DNA of 64,000 nt from Chromatium okenii. GTDB taxonomy: Bacteria > Pseudomonadota > Gammaproteobacteria > Chromatiales > Chromatiaceae. The notes under the pieces are model-generated. The model had not been told where the DNA came from, made no database searches, and worked only from the letters and a program-made list of their open reading frames with translations. Every line of letters begins with the position of its first letter. The first letter of the stretch is position 1. Positions 1-9,505 of the stretch are shown here, piece by piece. Both the position numbers and the translations under genes were made by a program. The DNA is taken from positions 398,001 to 462,000 of the forward strand of contig NZ_PPGH01000035.1 of assembly GCF_002958735.1 (NCBI RefSeq), in the 5' to 3' direction.

Positions 1-296
1 CGCCCCAACACTGCATCCAATCCTTTAATCAATTCAATGGTCTGGCGCGTATAACGTCCGCCTTCATTGCCAATGATCTCCATTAAAGCGCGATCCGCCA
101 ACGCATTCCACGTCCAAGTATCAATAAAGGCTTGCGCTTGCGCCTGATCTTCCTTGCCGACATTGGTATAAATCTGAAAATAATTGCGCTTGGAGTTAAA
201 TGGCGGGTCGATATAACACAGATCAATGCTGTCTTTTTCAAGTTTATTGCGCAGCACGTCCAGATTGTCGCCATAATACAGTTCGCTGTTATTCAT
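1..296 (-). CDS. Site-specific DNA methyltransferase, N-terminal part (cut by window edge)
   Basis: The reading frame starts with ATG at 296 on the minus strand and runs open off the left edge, giving about 98 residues. It begins MNNSELYYGDNLDVL and contains IDPPFNSKRNYF near residue 31. That is the catalytic DPPF/Y motif IV of the beta-class N6-adenine or N4-cytosine methyltransferases, placed near the N-terminus as in type II beta and type III Mod enzymes. The enzyme would transfer a methyl group from S-adenosylmethionine to an amino group of DNA. Only the N-terminus is present, so a partner nuclease and the target-recognition part lie outside. It is the third DNA-modification gene in the first 14 kb. 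Family membership is fairly sure; the exact type is not. Confidence 0.85.
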   Translation of the reverse strand, partial: MNNSELYYGDNLDVLRNKLEKDSIDLCYIDPPFNSKRNYFQIYTNVGKEDQAQAQAFIDTWTWNALADRALMEIIGNEGGRYTRQTIELIKGLDAVLG

Positions 297-405
297 GCTT
301 TTCACTCTGTAGTTTGTTGGATGTTGCCGCTGTTGGCAATGGCGATAAATAATACTAACATCATTGTCACTGAATTAAAAGTTAGCGAATAAAAGCGGCG
401 ATAAT

Positions 406-430
406 GTTGGGTTGATTGCATCAACCCAAC
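406..430. terminator. Inverted repeat downstream of the NUDIX gene
   Basis: GTTGGGTTGA (406-415) and TCAACCCAAC (421-430) form a perfect 10-bp stem with a 5-nt loop, ten bases past the stop of the minus-strand NUDIX gene. It resembles the dispersed GTTGGGTT...AACCCAAC palindromes found between genes in many proteobacteria and cyanobacteria. A terminator role is inferred; there is no strong T-run. The rest of 297-439 shows no gene. Confidence 0.55.
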
Positions 431-439
431 CTACAATTG

Positions 440-1294
440 TTATGGCAGTTTTGCTCGCAAACCATGCACCAATTCTAAATAATCCTGCTCTTCTGGCGTA
501 ATGAAACCATGCCGAATTAAGAAATCAATGAGAACCAAATTGCAGTTGAGTTTGAACGCATCGCTATCACAGACTAATTCCAATACATCTCGCACCGGAA
601 TACGCCGGAAATTTTCTACTTCGCCATCAGTGCAGCGCGGCACAAAATCTTCTTGTAATTCAAGATCGTAGCAATACATCACATCCGGTTTTAATCCTCG
701 TGCTGAATCTTGACAATAACTTACGGCACTCACAGCAATTGCTTGATTTGCTAATACCGCTGCCATTCCCGCTTCTTCTGCACATTCTTTACGAAGATTC
801 TCCGCTAGACTTAATTCCGCCGGCAGCCCGCCCGCAACGAGATGATCGAGATAACCCGGATAATGACGGCGCGTCGCCGAGCGTTGTCCAATCCACATTT
901 CAATTCCATGCGCAGTGCGCACAAATCCGTTGAGATGTTGCCCAAACGCCCGCATTCCGAAAAATGGCGCAGCAGCACGATCAATTAAACAGCGTGACTG
1001 CGCTCGCGTGCTGGCCGTTACTGGATACAATTCACCGTGACAATGGGTAATCAAGCCATTCGCCACCAATTGATCGACTACTTCCGCCAGTGTTGCCGTG
1101 CGTTCGGCAGCACACGCTGGAGCATTGATCCAGTGCACTGCATCTGTCGTCACCGCAAACCACTGCGGCCACCGTCGCAGTTGTGCCGCAGCGCCACGAT
1201 GCAAATTTCCGATGCGCTCGCCATTGAGCGTAAATGGTAGAAAATCCAGAGGATTCCACGTGTTACAAGCGCGTATCTTGCCAAGAAAACCCAT
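440..1294 (-). CDS. NUDIX hydrolase with DUF4743-like N-terminal domain
   Basis: 284 residues from ATG at 1294 (MGFLGKIRACNTWNP). A longer open frame to 1477 would overlap the divergent ilvD start and was not used. The C-terminal half carries a NUDIX box ending KECAEEAGM, in which Lys stands where Arg is usual, as in the Tnr3-like subgroup. The N-terminal half (about residues 1-110) has the PLDFLPFTLNGERIG pattern of DUF4743, the domain that precedes the NUDIX fold in yeast Tnr3-type proteins linked to oxidised thiamine diphosphate. The likely role is hydrolysis of a nucleotide or thiamine-type diphosphate; the substrate is not shown by the sequence. It is divergent from ilvD with 110 bp between them. 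Confidence 0.8.
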   Translation of the reverse strand: MGFLGKIRACNTWNPLDFLPFTLNGERIGNLHRGAAAQLRRWPQWFAVTTDAVHWINAPACAAERTATLAEVVDQLVANGLITHCHGELYPVTASTRAQSRCLIDRAAAPFFGMRAFGQHLNGFVRTAHGIEMWIGQRSATRRHYPGYLDHLVAGGLPAELSLAENLRKECAEEAGMAAVLANQAIAVSAVSYCQDSARGLKPDVMYCYDLELQEDFVPRCTDGEVENFRRIPVRDVLELVCDSDAFKLNCNLVLIDFLIRHGFITPEEQDYLELVHGLRAKLP

Positions 1295-1404
1295 TATCGA
1301 ACCTCGTTTTAATTTCCAAATGAAGACTTTAAGCGTTTTTCTCGCTGCGATGTTTCTCGTATTCTTATCATCGCAACCTCTCTTAACCTTTTGGAACCGC
1401 TGAT

Positions 1405-3255
1405 ATGCCGCACTATCGTTCTCGCACCACGACACATGGTCGCAATATGGCTGGCGCTCGCGCTTTATGGCGAGCAACCGGAATGACCGACGCTGATTTT
1501 AATAAACCAATTATCGCAGTTGTTAATTCGTTTACGCAATTCGTACCCGGTCACGTTCATTTGAAAGATTTGGGACAATTGATTGCGCGTGAAATTGAAG
1601 CAGCCGGTGGCGTCGCCAAAGAATTCAACACGATTGCGATTGATGACGGCATTGCGATGGGACATGGCGGAATGCTCTATTCGCTGCCATCCCGCGATTT
1701 AATTGCAGATTCGGTGGAATACATGGCAAATGCGCATTGTGCTGATGCGCTGGTGTGTTTATCCAATTGCGATAAAATTACGCCCGGCATGTTAATGGCA
1801 TCGCTGCGGTTGAACATTCCGACAGTATTCATTTCTGGTGGTCCAATGGAAGCCGGTAAAATCCTGCGCAGTGATGGTGAACACGCGCTTGATTTAATTG
1901 ATGCGATGATTGCGGCGGCCAATCCCAATGAAAGCGATGCTGATGTTGCGCAATTAGAACGCTCGGCTTGTCCAACCTGCGGCTCGTGCTCCGGCATGTT
2001 CACTGCCAATTCGATGAATTGTTTAATTGAAGCATTGGGTTTTGGTTTGCCCGGCAACGGTTCATTAGTTGCTACTCATGCTGACCGCGAGACTTTATTT
2101 TTAGAAGCTGGGCGTTTAATTGTGGAATTGACGCGCCGTTATTACGAACAGGATGATGCCAGCATATTGCCGCGTTCAATTGCCACTTTTGCTGCATTTG
2201 AAAATGCAATGAGTTTGGATATTGCAATGGGCGGCTCCACCAATACGGTGTTGCATTTATTAGCTGCGGCGCATGAAGCTGGCGTTAATTTCACGATGAC
2301 CGATATTGATCGTTTAAGTCGGCAAGTGCCGAATCTGTGCAAAGTAGCGCCGGCGACGCAGCTTTATCACATGGAAGATGTGCATCGCGCCGGTGGCGTG
2401 ATCGGTATTTTGGGCGAATTGGCGCGTGCCGGGTTACTGCATCTTGATTGTCCAACCGTGCATTCAGCGACGCTTGGCGCAGCACTGGCGCAGTGGGATA
2501 TTGCTGGAAAAACAGCGACTTCCACCGCGCAGCAGCGGTATCTCGCAGCGCCGGGCGGAGTGCCGACGCAGGTCGCGTTTAGTCAACATGCGCAGTGGCC
2601 AACGTTAGATGCAGATCGCGCCAGCGGGTGCATCCGTGATCTCGAACATGCGTACAGTCGTGACGGCGGGCTGGCGGTGTTGTTCGGCAATCTGGCGGCG
2701 GATGGCTGCATCGTGAAAACTGCGGGCGTGGATGCAGCAAACTTGCGATTTAGCGGTCCAGCGCGGATTTTTGAAAGCCAAGAAGATGCCGTCACCGCAA
2801 TTTTGACTGAGCAGATTCAAGCTGGCGACGTGGTGGTGATTCGTTATGAAGGACCAAAAGGCGGTCCTGGAATGCAGGAAATGTTGTATCCAACCAGCTA
2901 CTTAAAATCGAAAGGGCTGGGCAAAGCCTGTGCGCTGATTACTGACGGGCGCTTTTCCGGCGGCACTTCTGGGCTGTCAATTGGACATGTTTCGCCGGAG
3001 GCAGCGGAAGGTGGCACGATTGGTTTAATTGAAGATGGCGACCGAATTGAGATTGATATTCCGGCGCGGCGTATTGAAGTCATGCTGAATGACGAAACGC
3101 TGGCTGCTCGCCGTGACGCAATGCTGGCGCGAGGTGCGAATGCGTGGCAACCGCAAACCCGGCAGCGGGTCGTATCGGCTGCGTTGCAAGCTTACGCTGC
3201 AATGACAACGAGCGCCGCGCATGGCGCAGTGCGTGATTTGTCGCAGCTGCGTTAA
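1405..3255 (+). CDS. ilvD: Dihydroxy-acid dehydratase
   Basis: 616 residues, the full length of bacterial IlvD. It catalyses dehydration of 2,3-dihydroxy-isovalerate and -methylvalerate to the 2-oxo acids, the third common step of valine, leucine and isoleucine synthesis, in the cytoplasm. It opens with [21 protein letters not shown], and the Fe-S cluster ligands are visible in [10 protein letters not shown] and in the [18 protein letters not shown] stretch around residues 190-210. The C-terminal GGPGMQEML and [20 protein letters not shown] blocks are intact. It stands alone, divergent from the NUDIX gene, and ends at a CCCCC-type hairpin. No leader attenuator was seen in the 110-bp upstream gap. 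Confidence 0.98.
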   Translation: MPHYRSRTTTHGRNMAGARALWRATGMTDADFNKPIIAVVNSFTQFVPGHVHLKDLGQLIAREIEAAGGVAKEFNTIAIDDGIAMGHGGMLYSLPSRDLIADSVEYMANAHCADALVCLSNCDKITPGMLMASLRLNIPTVFISGGPMEAGKILRSDGEHALDLIDAMIAAANPNESDADVAQLERSACPTCGSCSGMFTANSMNCLIEALGFGLPGNGSLVATHADRETLFLEAGRLIVELTRRYYEQDDASILPRSIATFAAFENAMSLDIAMGGSTNTVLHLLAAAHEAGVNFTMTDIDRLSRQVPNLCKVAPATQLYHMEDVHRAGGVIGILGELARAGLLHLDCPTVHSATLGAALAQWDIAGKTATSTAQQRYLAAPGGVPTQVAFSQHAQWPTLDADRASGCIRDLEHAYSRDGGLAVLFGNLAADGCIVKTAGVDAANLRFSGPARIFESQEDAVTAILTEQIQAGDVVVIRYEGPKGGPGMQEMLYPTSYLKSKGLGKACALITDGRFSGGTSGLSIGHVSPEAAEGGTIGLIEDGDRIEIDIPARRIEVMLNDETLAARRDAMLARGANAWQPQTRQRVVSAALQAYAAMTTSAAHGAVRDLSQLR

Positions 3256-3265
3256 ATCCACTCAA

Positions 3266-3289
3266 CCCCCCTTTTTTCATAAAAGGGGG
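3266..3289. terminator. C/G-rich hairpin, member of a dispersed repeat family
   Basis: CCCCCTTTT (3267-3275) pairs with AAAAGGGGG (3281-3289), eleven bases after the ilvD stop. The preceding bases AAATCCACTCAACC match the flank of the same palindrome at 9476-9498 (read on the minus strand) and at 18032-18063. It probably serves as the ilvD terminator and belongs to a repeat family found at least four times here. Confidence 0.65.
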
Positions 3290-3335
3290 AATTGGTGTTT
3301 ATCCATAAAAAAATAGAGATTTGCTGAGGTATTCC

Positions 3336-5720
3336 ATGTCAGATGCAGAAGCACTTAATCACGATGATGACAATACGGAAGAGGCGTCGATTCAACTCGC
3401 TCGCGCTAATGACGTATTACCCACGGAGATTCACATTTTACCGGTGGCATCGCGCCCGTTTTTTCCGGGACAAGCCGTACCGTTGATGATGGATGCCGCG
3501 CACTGGTCGCCGACGATGCGTGCAGTCGCCGACACCGAACACAAAATGCTCGGCGTGATTTTGGTCGATAGCGAAACTTCAGAAGAAGCAACTTCTGCAC
3601 AATTTCGCGCTATTGGCACCGCCTGTCGCGTGCATCGCATTCATCAACAAGACGGACATTTGCAAGTATTAGTCGAATGTTTACAACGGTTTCGCGTTAC
3701 GGGCTGGCTAAATGAAACCGCACCATTTTGTGCTCGCGTGACCTATTTACCAGAGCCAATTGGCGCACCGAGCAGCGATATCAAAGCCTATGCAATGGCG
3801 GTCATCAATACGATTAAAGAATTGCTGCCGCTCAATCCGCTATACGTTGAAGAATTGCGGATGTTTTTAGATCGTTTCGGTCCAGATGATCCATCACATT
3901 TGTCTGATTTTGCTGCAAGTCTCACCACTTCAACGAAAGATCAATTACAAGAAGTATTAGAAATTCTGCCATTGCTGCCGCGCATGGAAAAAGTGCTGGT
4001 TTTATTAAATAACGAACTGGAATTGGCGCGAGCACAACAGAAGATTCGGCGCACTGTTGAAGATAAAATGCAGAAGCAACAGCGCGAATTCTTTTTGCGC
4101 GAGCAATTGAAAGCAATTCAGAAAGAACTCGGCATTGCGAAAGACGATCGCACCGCTGAAATCGACAAATTTCGATTGCGATTAAAAGAGCTGACGCTAA
4201 CAGAACAAGCGCAAAAACGGGTTGAAGAAGAATTAGAAAAAATGGGAATGCTGGAGACTGGTTCGCCAGAATACGCCGTTACCCGCAACTATTTAGATTG
4301 GATTACGCTTTTACCTTGGGGCAAACATTCTAAAGATAAACTTGATTTGAAACGCGCTCGCCGCGTCCTCGATCACGATCATTACGGATTGGAAGATGTT
4401 AAATTGCGCATTCTTGAATTCCTTGCAGTGGGTATTCACAAAGGCGAAATTGCCGGGTCGATTATTTTATTAGTTGGACCGCCAGGTGTGGGCAAAACAT
4501 CAATTGGTCGTTCTATTGCAGATGCGCTGGGTCGGCGCTTTTATCGCTTTTCCGTTGGTGGCATTCGTGATGAAGCAGAAATAAAAGGTCATCGTCGTAC
4601 TTATATCGGTGCAATGCCCGGTAAATTTTTGCAAGCGATAAAAGAAACTGAAACTTCCAATCCAGTAATTCTGTTAGATGAGATCGACAAAATTGGTGCG
4701 TCTTATCACGGCGATCCAGCATCTGCATTATTAGAAGTGCTTGATCCAGAACAGAATGTTGATTTTCTTGATCATTATCTTGATCTGCGTTTTGATTTGT
4801 CAAAAGTGCTGTTCGTGTGCACTGCGAATCAATTAGATAGTATTCCCGCGCCGCTGCTTGATCGCATGGAAGTCATTCAATTATCGGGCTACATTGCTGA
4901 AGAAAAATTGCAAATTGCGAAAAAGTATCTATTACCTCGGCAATTGGAACGAGCAGGTTTAGCAAAAGACAGCGTGAAAATGGATACCAAAACGCTCCGT
5001 GCGTTAATTGATGGTTATGCGCGAGATGCAGGAGTGCGACGCTTAGAGAAACAGCTCGGAAAAATTGTGCGCAAAATTGCCGTACAATTATTAGAAGGTA
5101 AATTAACGCCAATTCGTGTCCGCGATGATGATTTGAAAAGTTATCTCGGCGGCGCAGTATTCCGCGATGAACGCAAATTATCTGGTCCAGGTGTCATTAC
5201 CGGGCTGGCGTGGACAGCAATGGGTGGCGCGACCTTATCAATTGAAGCGGTGCGAACGCATAGCTTTACTCGCGGCTTTAAATTGACTGGGCAGCTCGGC
5301 GAGGTAATGAAGGAATCAGCCGAAATTGCGTATGGTTATTTAATTGGTCATGCCCAAGAGTTTGGCGCTAATCCGAGCTTTTTTGAAAATGCGTTCATTC
5401 ATGTTCATGTTCCCGCTGGTGCGACACCAAAAGATGGACCATCTGCAGGAATTACTTTGGTCAGTGCGCTATTGTCATTAGCCCGCAATCAACCAGTGCG
5501 GCGCATTGCAATGACTGGTGAAATTACCTTGACTGGTGAAGTATTTCCGGTCGGTGGTATTCGTGAGAAATTAATTGCTGCGCGGCGAGCGGGAATAAAA
5601 GAAATCATTTTGCCGGAAGATAATCGCAGCGATTTTGAAGAAGTGCCGGAGCATGTACGGAAAGGTTTAAAGGTGCATTTTGCATCGCGCTACAACGATG
5701 TGCTGCCATTGTTGTTTTAA
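3336..5720 (+). CDS. lon: ATP-dependent protease La (Lon)
   Basis: 794 residues from ATG at 3336 (MSDAEALNHDDD), chosen because GAGGT at 3326-3330 is a well-spaced ribosome binding site; an in-frame start 15 bases upstream is less likely. Lon degrades misfolded and regulatory proteins in the cytoplasm. The order is an N-terminal LON substrate domain (about residues 30-225), a coiled linker, an AAA+ module with Walker A GPPGVGKT and Walker B ILLDEIDKIG, and the C-terminal Ser-Lys protease domain with S703 in PKDGPSAGIT and K745 in GGIREKL. All catalytic residues are present. The gene is monocistronic and convergent with the first MmeI-like gene. An acidic, Asp/Glu-rich start of about 20 residues precedes the LON domain. 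Confidence 0.97.
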   Translation: MSDAEALNHDDDNTEEASIQLARANDVLPTEIHILPVASRPFFPGQAVPLMMDAAHWSPTMRAVADTEHKMLGVILVDSETSEEATSAQFRAIGTACRVHRIHQQDGHLQVLVECLQRFRVTGWLNETAPFCARVTYLPEPIGAPSSDIKAYAMAVINTIKELLPLNPLYVEELRMFLDRFGPDDPSHLSDFAASLTTSTKDQLQEVLEILPLLPRMEKVLVLLNNELELARAQQKIRRTVEDKMQKQQREFFLREQLKAIQKELGIAKDDRTAEIDKFRLRLKELTLTEQAQKRVEEELEKMGMLETGSPEYAVTRNYLDWITLLPWGKHSKDKLDLKRARRVLDHDHYGLEDVKLRILEFLAVGIHKGEIAGSIILLVGPPGVGKTSIGRSIADALGRRFYRFSVGGIRDEAEIKGHRRTYIGAMPGKFLQAIKETETSNPVILLDEIDKIGASYHGDPASALLEVLDPEQNVDFLDHYLDLRFDLSKVLFVCTANQLDSIPAPLLDRMEVIQLSGYIAEEKLQIAKKYLLPRQLERAGLAKDSVKMDTKTLRALIDGYARDAGVRRLEKQLGKIVRKIAVQLLEGKLTPIRVRDDDLKSYLGGAVFRDERKLSGPGVITGLAWTAMGGATLSIEAVRTHSFTRGFKLTGQLGEVMKESAEIAYGYLIGHAQEFGANPSFFENAFIHVHVPAGATPKDGPSAGITLVSALLSLARNQPVRRIAMTGEITLTGEVFPVGGIREKLIAARRAGIKEIILPEDNRSDFEEVPEHVRKGLKVHFASRYNDVLPLLF

Positions 5721-5746
5721 TTGAGTTTCATTGCAAACTTGATTAG

Positions 5747-5779
5747 TTCCGCGATTTGAAAGTAATGCAAATCGCGGAA
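5747..5779. terminator. Bidirectional hairpin between lon and the MmeI-like gene
   Basis: TTCCGCGATTTG (5747-5758) and CAAATCGCGGAA (5768-5779) form a perfect 12-bp stem with a 9-nt loop. It lies between convergent genes, so a two-way transcription stop is the likely role. There is no long T-run, which leaves factor-independent termination uncertain. The remainder of 5721-5875 shows no gene. Confidence 0.6.
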
Positions 5780-5875
5780 TGATAATTTGCTTCACAGTTG
5801 TTAATTTAATCTGTTGCAAATTATGCGCATTACTATCAATCAATTCTCGCGCTGCTGCCGTATAAGTTTTAATCG

Positions 5876-8857
5876 TTATTTACGGCTATTCCGCGCTAAA
5901 TTCAACGCCAATAACCGCTGCAATATCTCCGCTTCATTGAATTCGGCTGCGTCATTTTCCCAACCATACGCTGCGGCAACAGCTAAATCCAATTGCCGAT
6001 GCGCATTTGCCAGCGACGCTGGATGTTCATTATACAAATTAGTCAAAGTACGCTTTTTTAATTTTGCAGCGTATTCTGGTTTAGGGAGAATGCGATCAAG
6101 ATAACCAGCAACAACTTCTGGCTGGCGTTCAATCCATTCCGGCGGATTTAACCATTCTTCACGCAATTGATTTAATTGAAATACAGCCTCAGCAATCGCT
6201 TTAGCATTGTCTTGATATTCGGCTGCGACTGTCGGAATGACTGCACCACTATCCAATGTTTCAATTGCACCACCAGTATCCGCTGGCGTTAAACCTATTG
6301 GAAAAGGAAAGGTTTCAAATGTCGTGGTTGGCGTATAACGCGGCGTTGCGCCTAAACTGGTTCCCATTCGCAATGCCCATATTTCATGGAAATGCGAATG
6401 TAAAATACCGAATGTGGTGTCATCGGCGCGAGCGATAACAATTAACTGTTGATCTGGAAAAACACGTTTATCAAGCCATACAAATAGCCGATGCTTGGCA
6501 ACCATTGGTGTTGCAATATAACGAGCAAGTGGATTTAACGCTGTGCGAATTTCAATGCCAGAACGTCCCAATCGCCACCAATATGTTTTGCGTTTTTCAT
6601 CTCGTTGCGCTTCTCGCTGTGCTTTAACGTGCTCCAAAACATATTCAAATGGTGCTTCATAAAATGCTGCTTGATTCTCTGATAGAGAATTGCCATAATC
6701 AATTAACCAATTATCAGATGATCGACGGGCAATATCCATACCATTTGCCCAAGGTTTTAATACATCTAAGTTTGATTTTCCATGTGCGTTTGGTAAATTA
6801 AGCCACTGTCTAGCAAGATCGCCCGGAACATCAAACTGTCCAACTTTGGCAAGTCCTCTAATGCAAGCACCGCTGTTTTCTTTTAATGATTTCGCTGTCG
6901 TTAAATCCGCTTTCGTTTCATTATTTATACCCGTCAAATCTGCATAAATTTCTGCAACTGCTTCGCCATTCAAAACTGGTTTTAATTTCGTATTCCCAAA
7001 GCAAATTAAACTGACGCGCACTGCTGCGCCGCTGTTAATCCAAGGTTCATCTGACCACGCATTAAAAATGGTCGTTGTTGCACAAATGCGTTCTAATACT
7101 TTGCGATTTGCGCCGCCGCGAATTGAATTCGTTGATACTAAACCGGCAGCTTTAGCTTTTCCAATTTCAATTTGCATTCGCGCCTTTTCAAACCAATACG
7201 TCACGAAATCCGCACCACCGGAAATACGCCCAGCATAAATTGTTTCCAATGTTGAAAAATAATCATCACCCAATACACTGCGCTTTTTACTGCCGCCCAA
7301 AAACGGTGGATTGCCGACAATGACATCAGCGGCTGGCCAATGCGGTTCAGCGCCATCTGCATTCACCACTGCATCACGTTGGTCAATGATGTTAATCTTC
7401 TTCAGAATTGGATTTTTTGCTAATGAGAAGCCGTGATTTAACATCCATTGAATTTCACCAATCCACACTGTCACCCGCGCCAATTCAGCAGCATAAGCAT
7501 TCAATTCAATGCCCAGCACATTCTCCGGCCCAACTTTGGGAAAACTGGCGGGTAAACCCAAACGCTCGGCATCTAAAATCACCTCGTGCTCTAAATCTTT
7601 TAATCCGCGCAACGCCAATAATAAAAAGTTTCCCGAACCGCAAGCCGGATCAATAATACGAAAATTTTGCAGCCGCATTAAAAAATCCCGACAGCGTTTT
7701 TCAATCTGCTTTTTCGCTTTCGCTTCGGCATTGCTGGCATCAGTTCGCACTTTTCCGACTTTATTCGCAGCTTCAGTCGTTAGCGCAGTCGTATTTGCGG
7801 TCGCAATTGCTTTATCAGCCTTACTTTTTAATCCCGCCACCTTTTCAAGTAATGCCGCAATTGCAGTTTGTTGAGTGCGCCATTCTGCCCGCAATGGCTC
7901 AAGCACCACCGGATTGACCAGCCGCATAATTGATGCCGGATCGGTATAATGCGCTCCGAGTTGTTCACGCTGATTTGGATCCAATCCGCGCTCAAATAAG
8001 GTTCCCAAAATACTTGGCTCAATCGCTGACCAATTCAACTGCGCCAATTCCCGCAACGTGACCACATCAGCGCGATTTAATGGCAGCGGCGTTGCGGCAT
8101 CAAATAATCCGCCATTAAACCAATCAACTGGGTCATTACCAAAAAAGCCGCCGGTTGCCATCGTATTAAATAAATTGGTCAATGTTGCCGGTAAATGTTC
8201 CAAGCGTTGCTGCCCAATTTCCAATAACTTGCTGAATAACTGATTGGGCAATAAACCAATATCTTCCGCAAAGAAACAAAACAAAATCTGCTGGCAAAAA
8301 TGCGCAACCTGTGTGGTGTCGTGACCACGTTCGCATAATGTTTGCGCCAATTCACCAAATTGTCGCGCCGCCTTTTCCGTTAATTCCGCAGTGGTGAGCG
8401 TGGGGCGCAAACGTTCTGGTTCGGTAAATGCCCATTTCAATAACCGCAATTGCGCGGGATCGCGTAAATCATTTAGCGCCAATTGATGCTTATCAGGCAC
8501 AGTGCCATTAAATGCCGTATGAATAATGATGTGTTCCATATCGGAAACAATTAACAGCGGCGGATTTCCCAATGCTGGTGCGTAGCGATGCAGTTGGACA
8601 AAGGCTTCATTTAAGTTTTTGCGTTTGCCTTTGTATTCCCAGCCAAAGCAATTGCGTTTCCACACATCCGCCCAACCATCGCTGCCGGTGGTTTTCTTTG
8701 CGCCGCGTTCAAAGCAATAAAACTCGCCGTTTGGATCAATTTCTGCTGGTGTTGGTTCATTTAATAACCGACATAAATCAATAAAATGCTCCTGCGCTGC
8801 CGAGCGTTCTTTAAGCGTGGTGGCTTGCCATTTAGCAATAAATTGGTCTGGCGTCAT
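5876..8857 (-). CDS. MmeI-like type IIL restriction-modification enzyme, copy 1
   Basis: 993 residues from ATG at 8857 (MTPDQFIAKWQ); the six extra residues upstream are absent from the second copy, which has the same upstream context. The N-terminal nuclease motif D64-X9-E74-Y-K76 (DVWKRNCFGWEYK) matches the D-X9-EXK site of MmeI. A helical region follows, then the methyltransferase with motif I DPACGSGNF (about residue 403) and motif IV NPPF (about 516), then a target recognition domain and a C-terminal domain. In MmeI-type enzymes one chain both methylates adenine on one strand and cuts about 20 bases away, so no separate nuclease gene is needed. Apart from the helical linker, the two copies differ mostly across residues 640-800, the specificity region. 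Activity is inferred from intact motifs. Confidence 0.9.
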   Translation of the reverse strand: MTPDQFIAKWQATTLKERSAAQEHFIDLCRLLNEPTPAEIDPNGEFYCFERGAKKTTGSDGWADVWKRNCFGWEYKGKRKNLNEAFVQLHRYAPALGNPPLLIVSDMEHIIIHTAFNGTVPDKHQLALNDLRDPAQLRLLKWAFTEPERLRPTLTTAELTEKAARQFGELAQTLCERGHDTTQVAHFCQQILFCFFAEDIGLLPNQLFSKLLEIGQQRLEHLPATLTNLFNTMATGGFFGNDPVDWFNGGLFDAATPLPLNRADVVTLRELAQLNWSAIEPSILGTLFERGLDPNQREQLGAHYTDPASIMRLVNPVVLEPLRAEWRTQQTAIAALLEKVAGLKSKADKAIATANTTALTTEAANKVGKVRTDASNAEAKAKKQIEKRCRDFLMRLQNFRIIDPACGSGNFLLLALRGLKDLEHEVILDAERLGLPASFPKVGPENVLGIELNAYAAELARVTVWIGEIQWMLNHGFSLAKNPILKKINIIDQRDAVVNADGAEPHWPAADVIVGNPPFLGGSKKRSVLGDDYFSTLETIYAGRISGGADFVTYWFEKARMQIEIGKAKAAGLVSTNSIRGGANRKVLERICATTTIFNAWSDEPWINSGAAVRVSLICFGNTKLKPVLNGEAVAEIYADLTGINNETKADLTTAKSLKENSGACIRGLAKVGQFDVPGDLARQWLNLPNAHGKSNLDVLKPWANGMDIARRSSDNWLIDYGNSLSENQAAFYEAPFEYVLEHVKAQREAQRDEKRKTYWWRLGRSGIEIRTALNPLARYIATPMVAKHRLFVWLDKRVFPDQQLIVIARADDTTFGILHSHFHEIWALRMGTSLGATPRYTPTTTFETFPFPIGLTPADTGGAIETLDSGAVIPTVAAEYQDNAKAIAEAVFQLNQLREEWLNPPEWIERQPEVVAGYLDRILPKPEYAAKLKKRTLTNLYNEHPASLANAHRQLDLAVAAAYGWENDAAEFNEAEILQRLLALNLARNSRK

Positions 8858-8899
8858 GGGTGGTATTCTCTGCAACGAAATAACTAAAAATACCGAAGA

Positions 8900-9082
8900 T
8901 AAAAAAGCTCGTTTTGCAAACGGATTTCAATGGTATCATCAAATGGCGCAAAAGTAAGAATTACAAACTGCGTCATTTACTTTAATCTATTAGCACAGGG
9001 CGTTATTTATCTCATAACAATCTATAAAAAATCAGAACGCAACAATATCAACGTTAATGACATTAAAAAGGTGCTGCTGTGA
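8900..9082 (+). pseudogene. Remnant of a HigB/RelE-like toxin
   Basis: The frame ending with TGA at 9080-9082 reads VRITNCVIYFNLLAQGVIYL, then ITIYKKSERNNINVNDIKK. This follows the C-terminal half of HigB/RelE-like toxins (RVIYYW...GQIYLLTIYAKSER...). The expected upstream part, KARFANGFQW at about 8905, sits in another frame and has no start, so the gene is a decayed fragment. Its stop overlaps the GTG of the following antitoxin relic, the usual toxin-antitoxin arrangement. The call rests on remembered family patterns, with no alignment run. Confidence 0.5.
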
Positions 9083-9387
9083 ACATTGATAAAATCGCCG
9101 CCGCCATCGAAACGGATGCCGGAATTGATTTGCCTGATTTACGCGCCAGCCTTGCAGAAATGCAGGCGGACATTGTTGGACGACTGTCAACACCTGAGCA
9201 ATTGCTAGTGAGAGCAGCGCGTCATCACTTAAACCTGTCATAACAGCAATTTGCCGATTTAATTCAAACCCCAGTTGCCACGCTGCGCGATTAGGAGTAG
9301 GGACGATTTAAGCCACCAGGAGCTGCATTGTGTTTGTTAAAAATCACGCTGAAGCGTCCCGAATTATTAACCGAATTAGCGGCTTAA
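9079..9387 (+). pseudogene. Decayed XRE-type antitoxin gene
   Basis: One frame from GTG at 9079 to TAA at 9385 encodes an antitoxin-like HTH protein: INIDKIAAAIETDAG-type start (MNIDKIAAAIETDAG), then STPEQLLVRAARHHLNLS, QQFADLIQTPVATLRD, GRFKPPGAALCLLKI, LKRPELLTELAA. It is broken by three in-frame stops: TAA at 9241, and two TAG codons just after TPVATLRD, where the family has W and Q (DWEQGRF). The latter two fit single G-to-A and C-to-T changes. No frameshift is needed. Functional antitoxins of this family bind DNA and neutralise a HigB-type toxin; this one cannot be made in full. Confidence 0.75.
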
Positions 9388-9475
9388 TTCCTGCCACCTT
9401 TGTTCAAAAGGGAAAGAAAAGCCTTTTTCACAGAATGAAATAATCGCCTGCGTTTTCGCTAAAGAGAGAAATAAA

Positions 9476-9498
9476 AACCCCCTTTGAAAAAGGGGGTT
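9476..9498 (-). terminator. Terminator of the antirepressor gene, CCCCC-repeat family
   Basis: AACCCCCTTT (9476-9485) pairs with AAAGGGGGTT (9489-9498) with a 3-nt loop. Read on the minus strand it follows the antirepressor stop by eight bases and is trailed by TTTTTATTT, a good intrinsic terminator. The flanking AAATCCACCAACC is shared with the 3266 and 18032 copies. The region 9388-9475 holds nothing else recognisable. Confidence 0.75.
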
Positions 9499-9505
9499 GG
9501 TGGAT

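Noticed and set aside
1295..1477. Longer NUDIX protein starting at 1477
   Set aside because: It would overlap ilvD on the opposite strand, and the extra residues do not look like the family.
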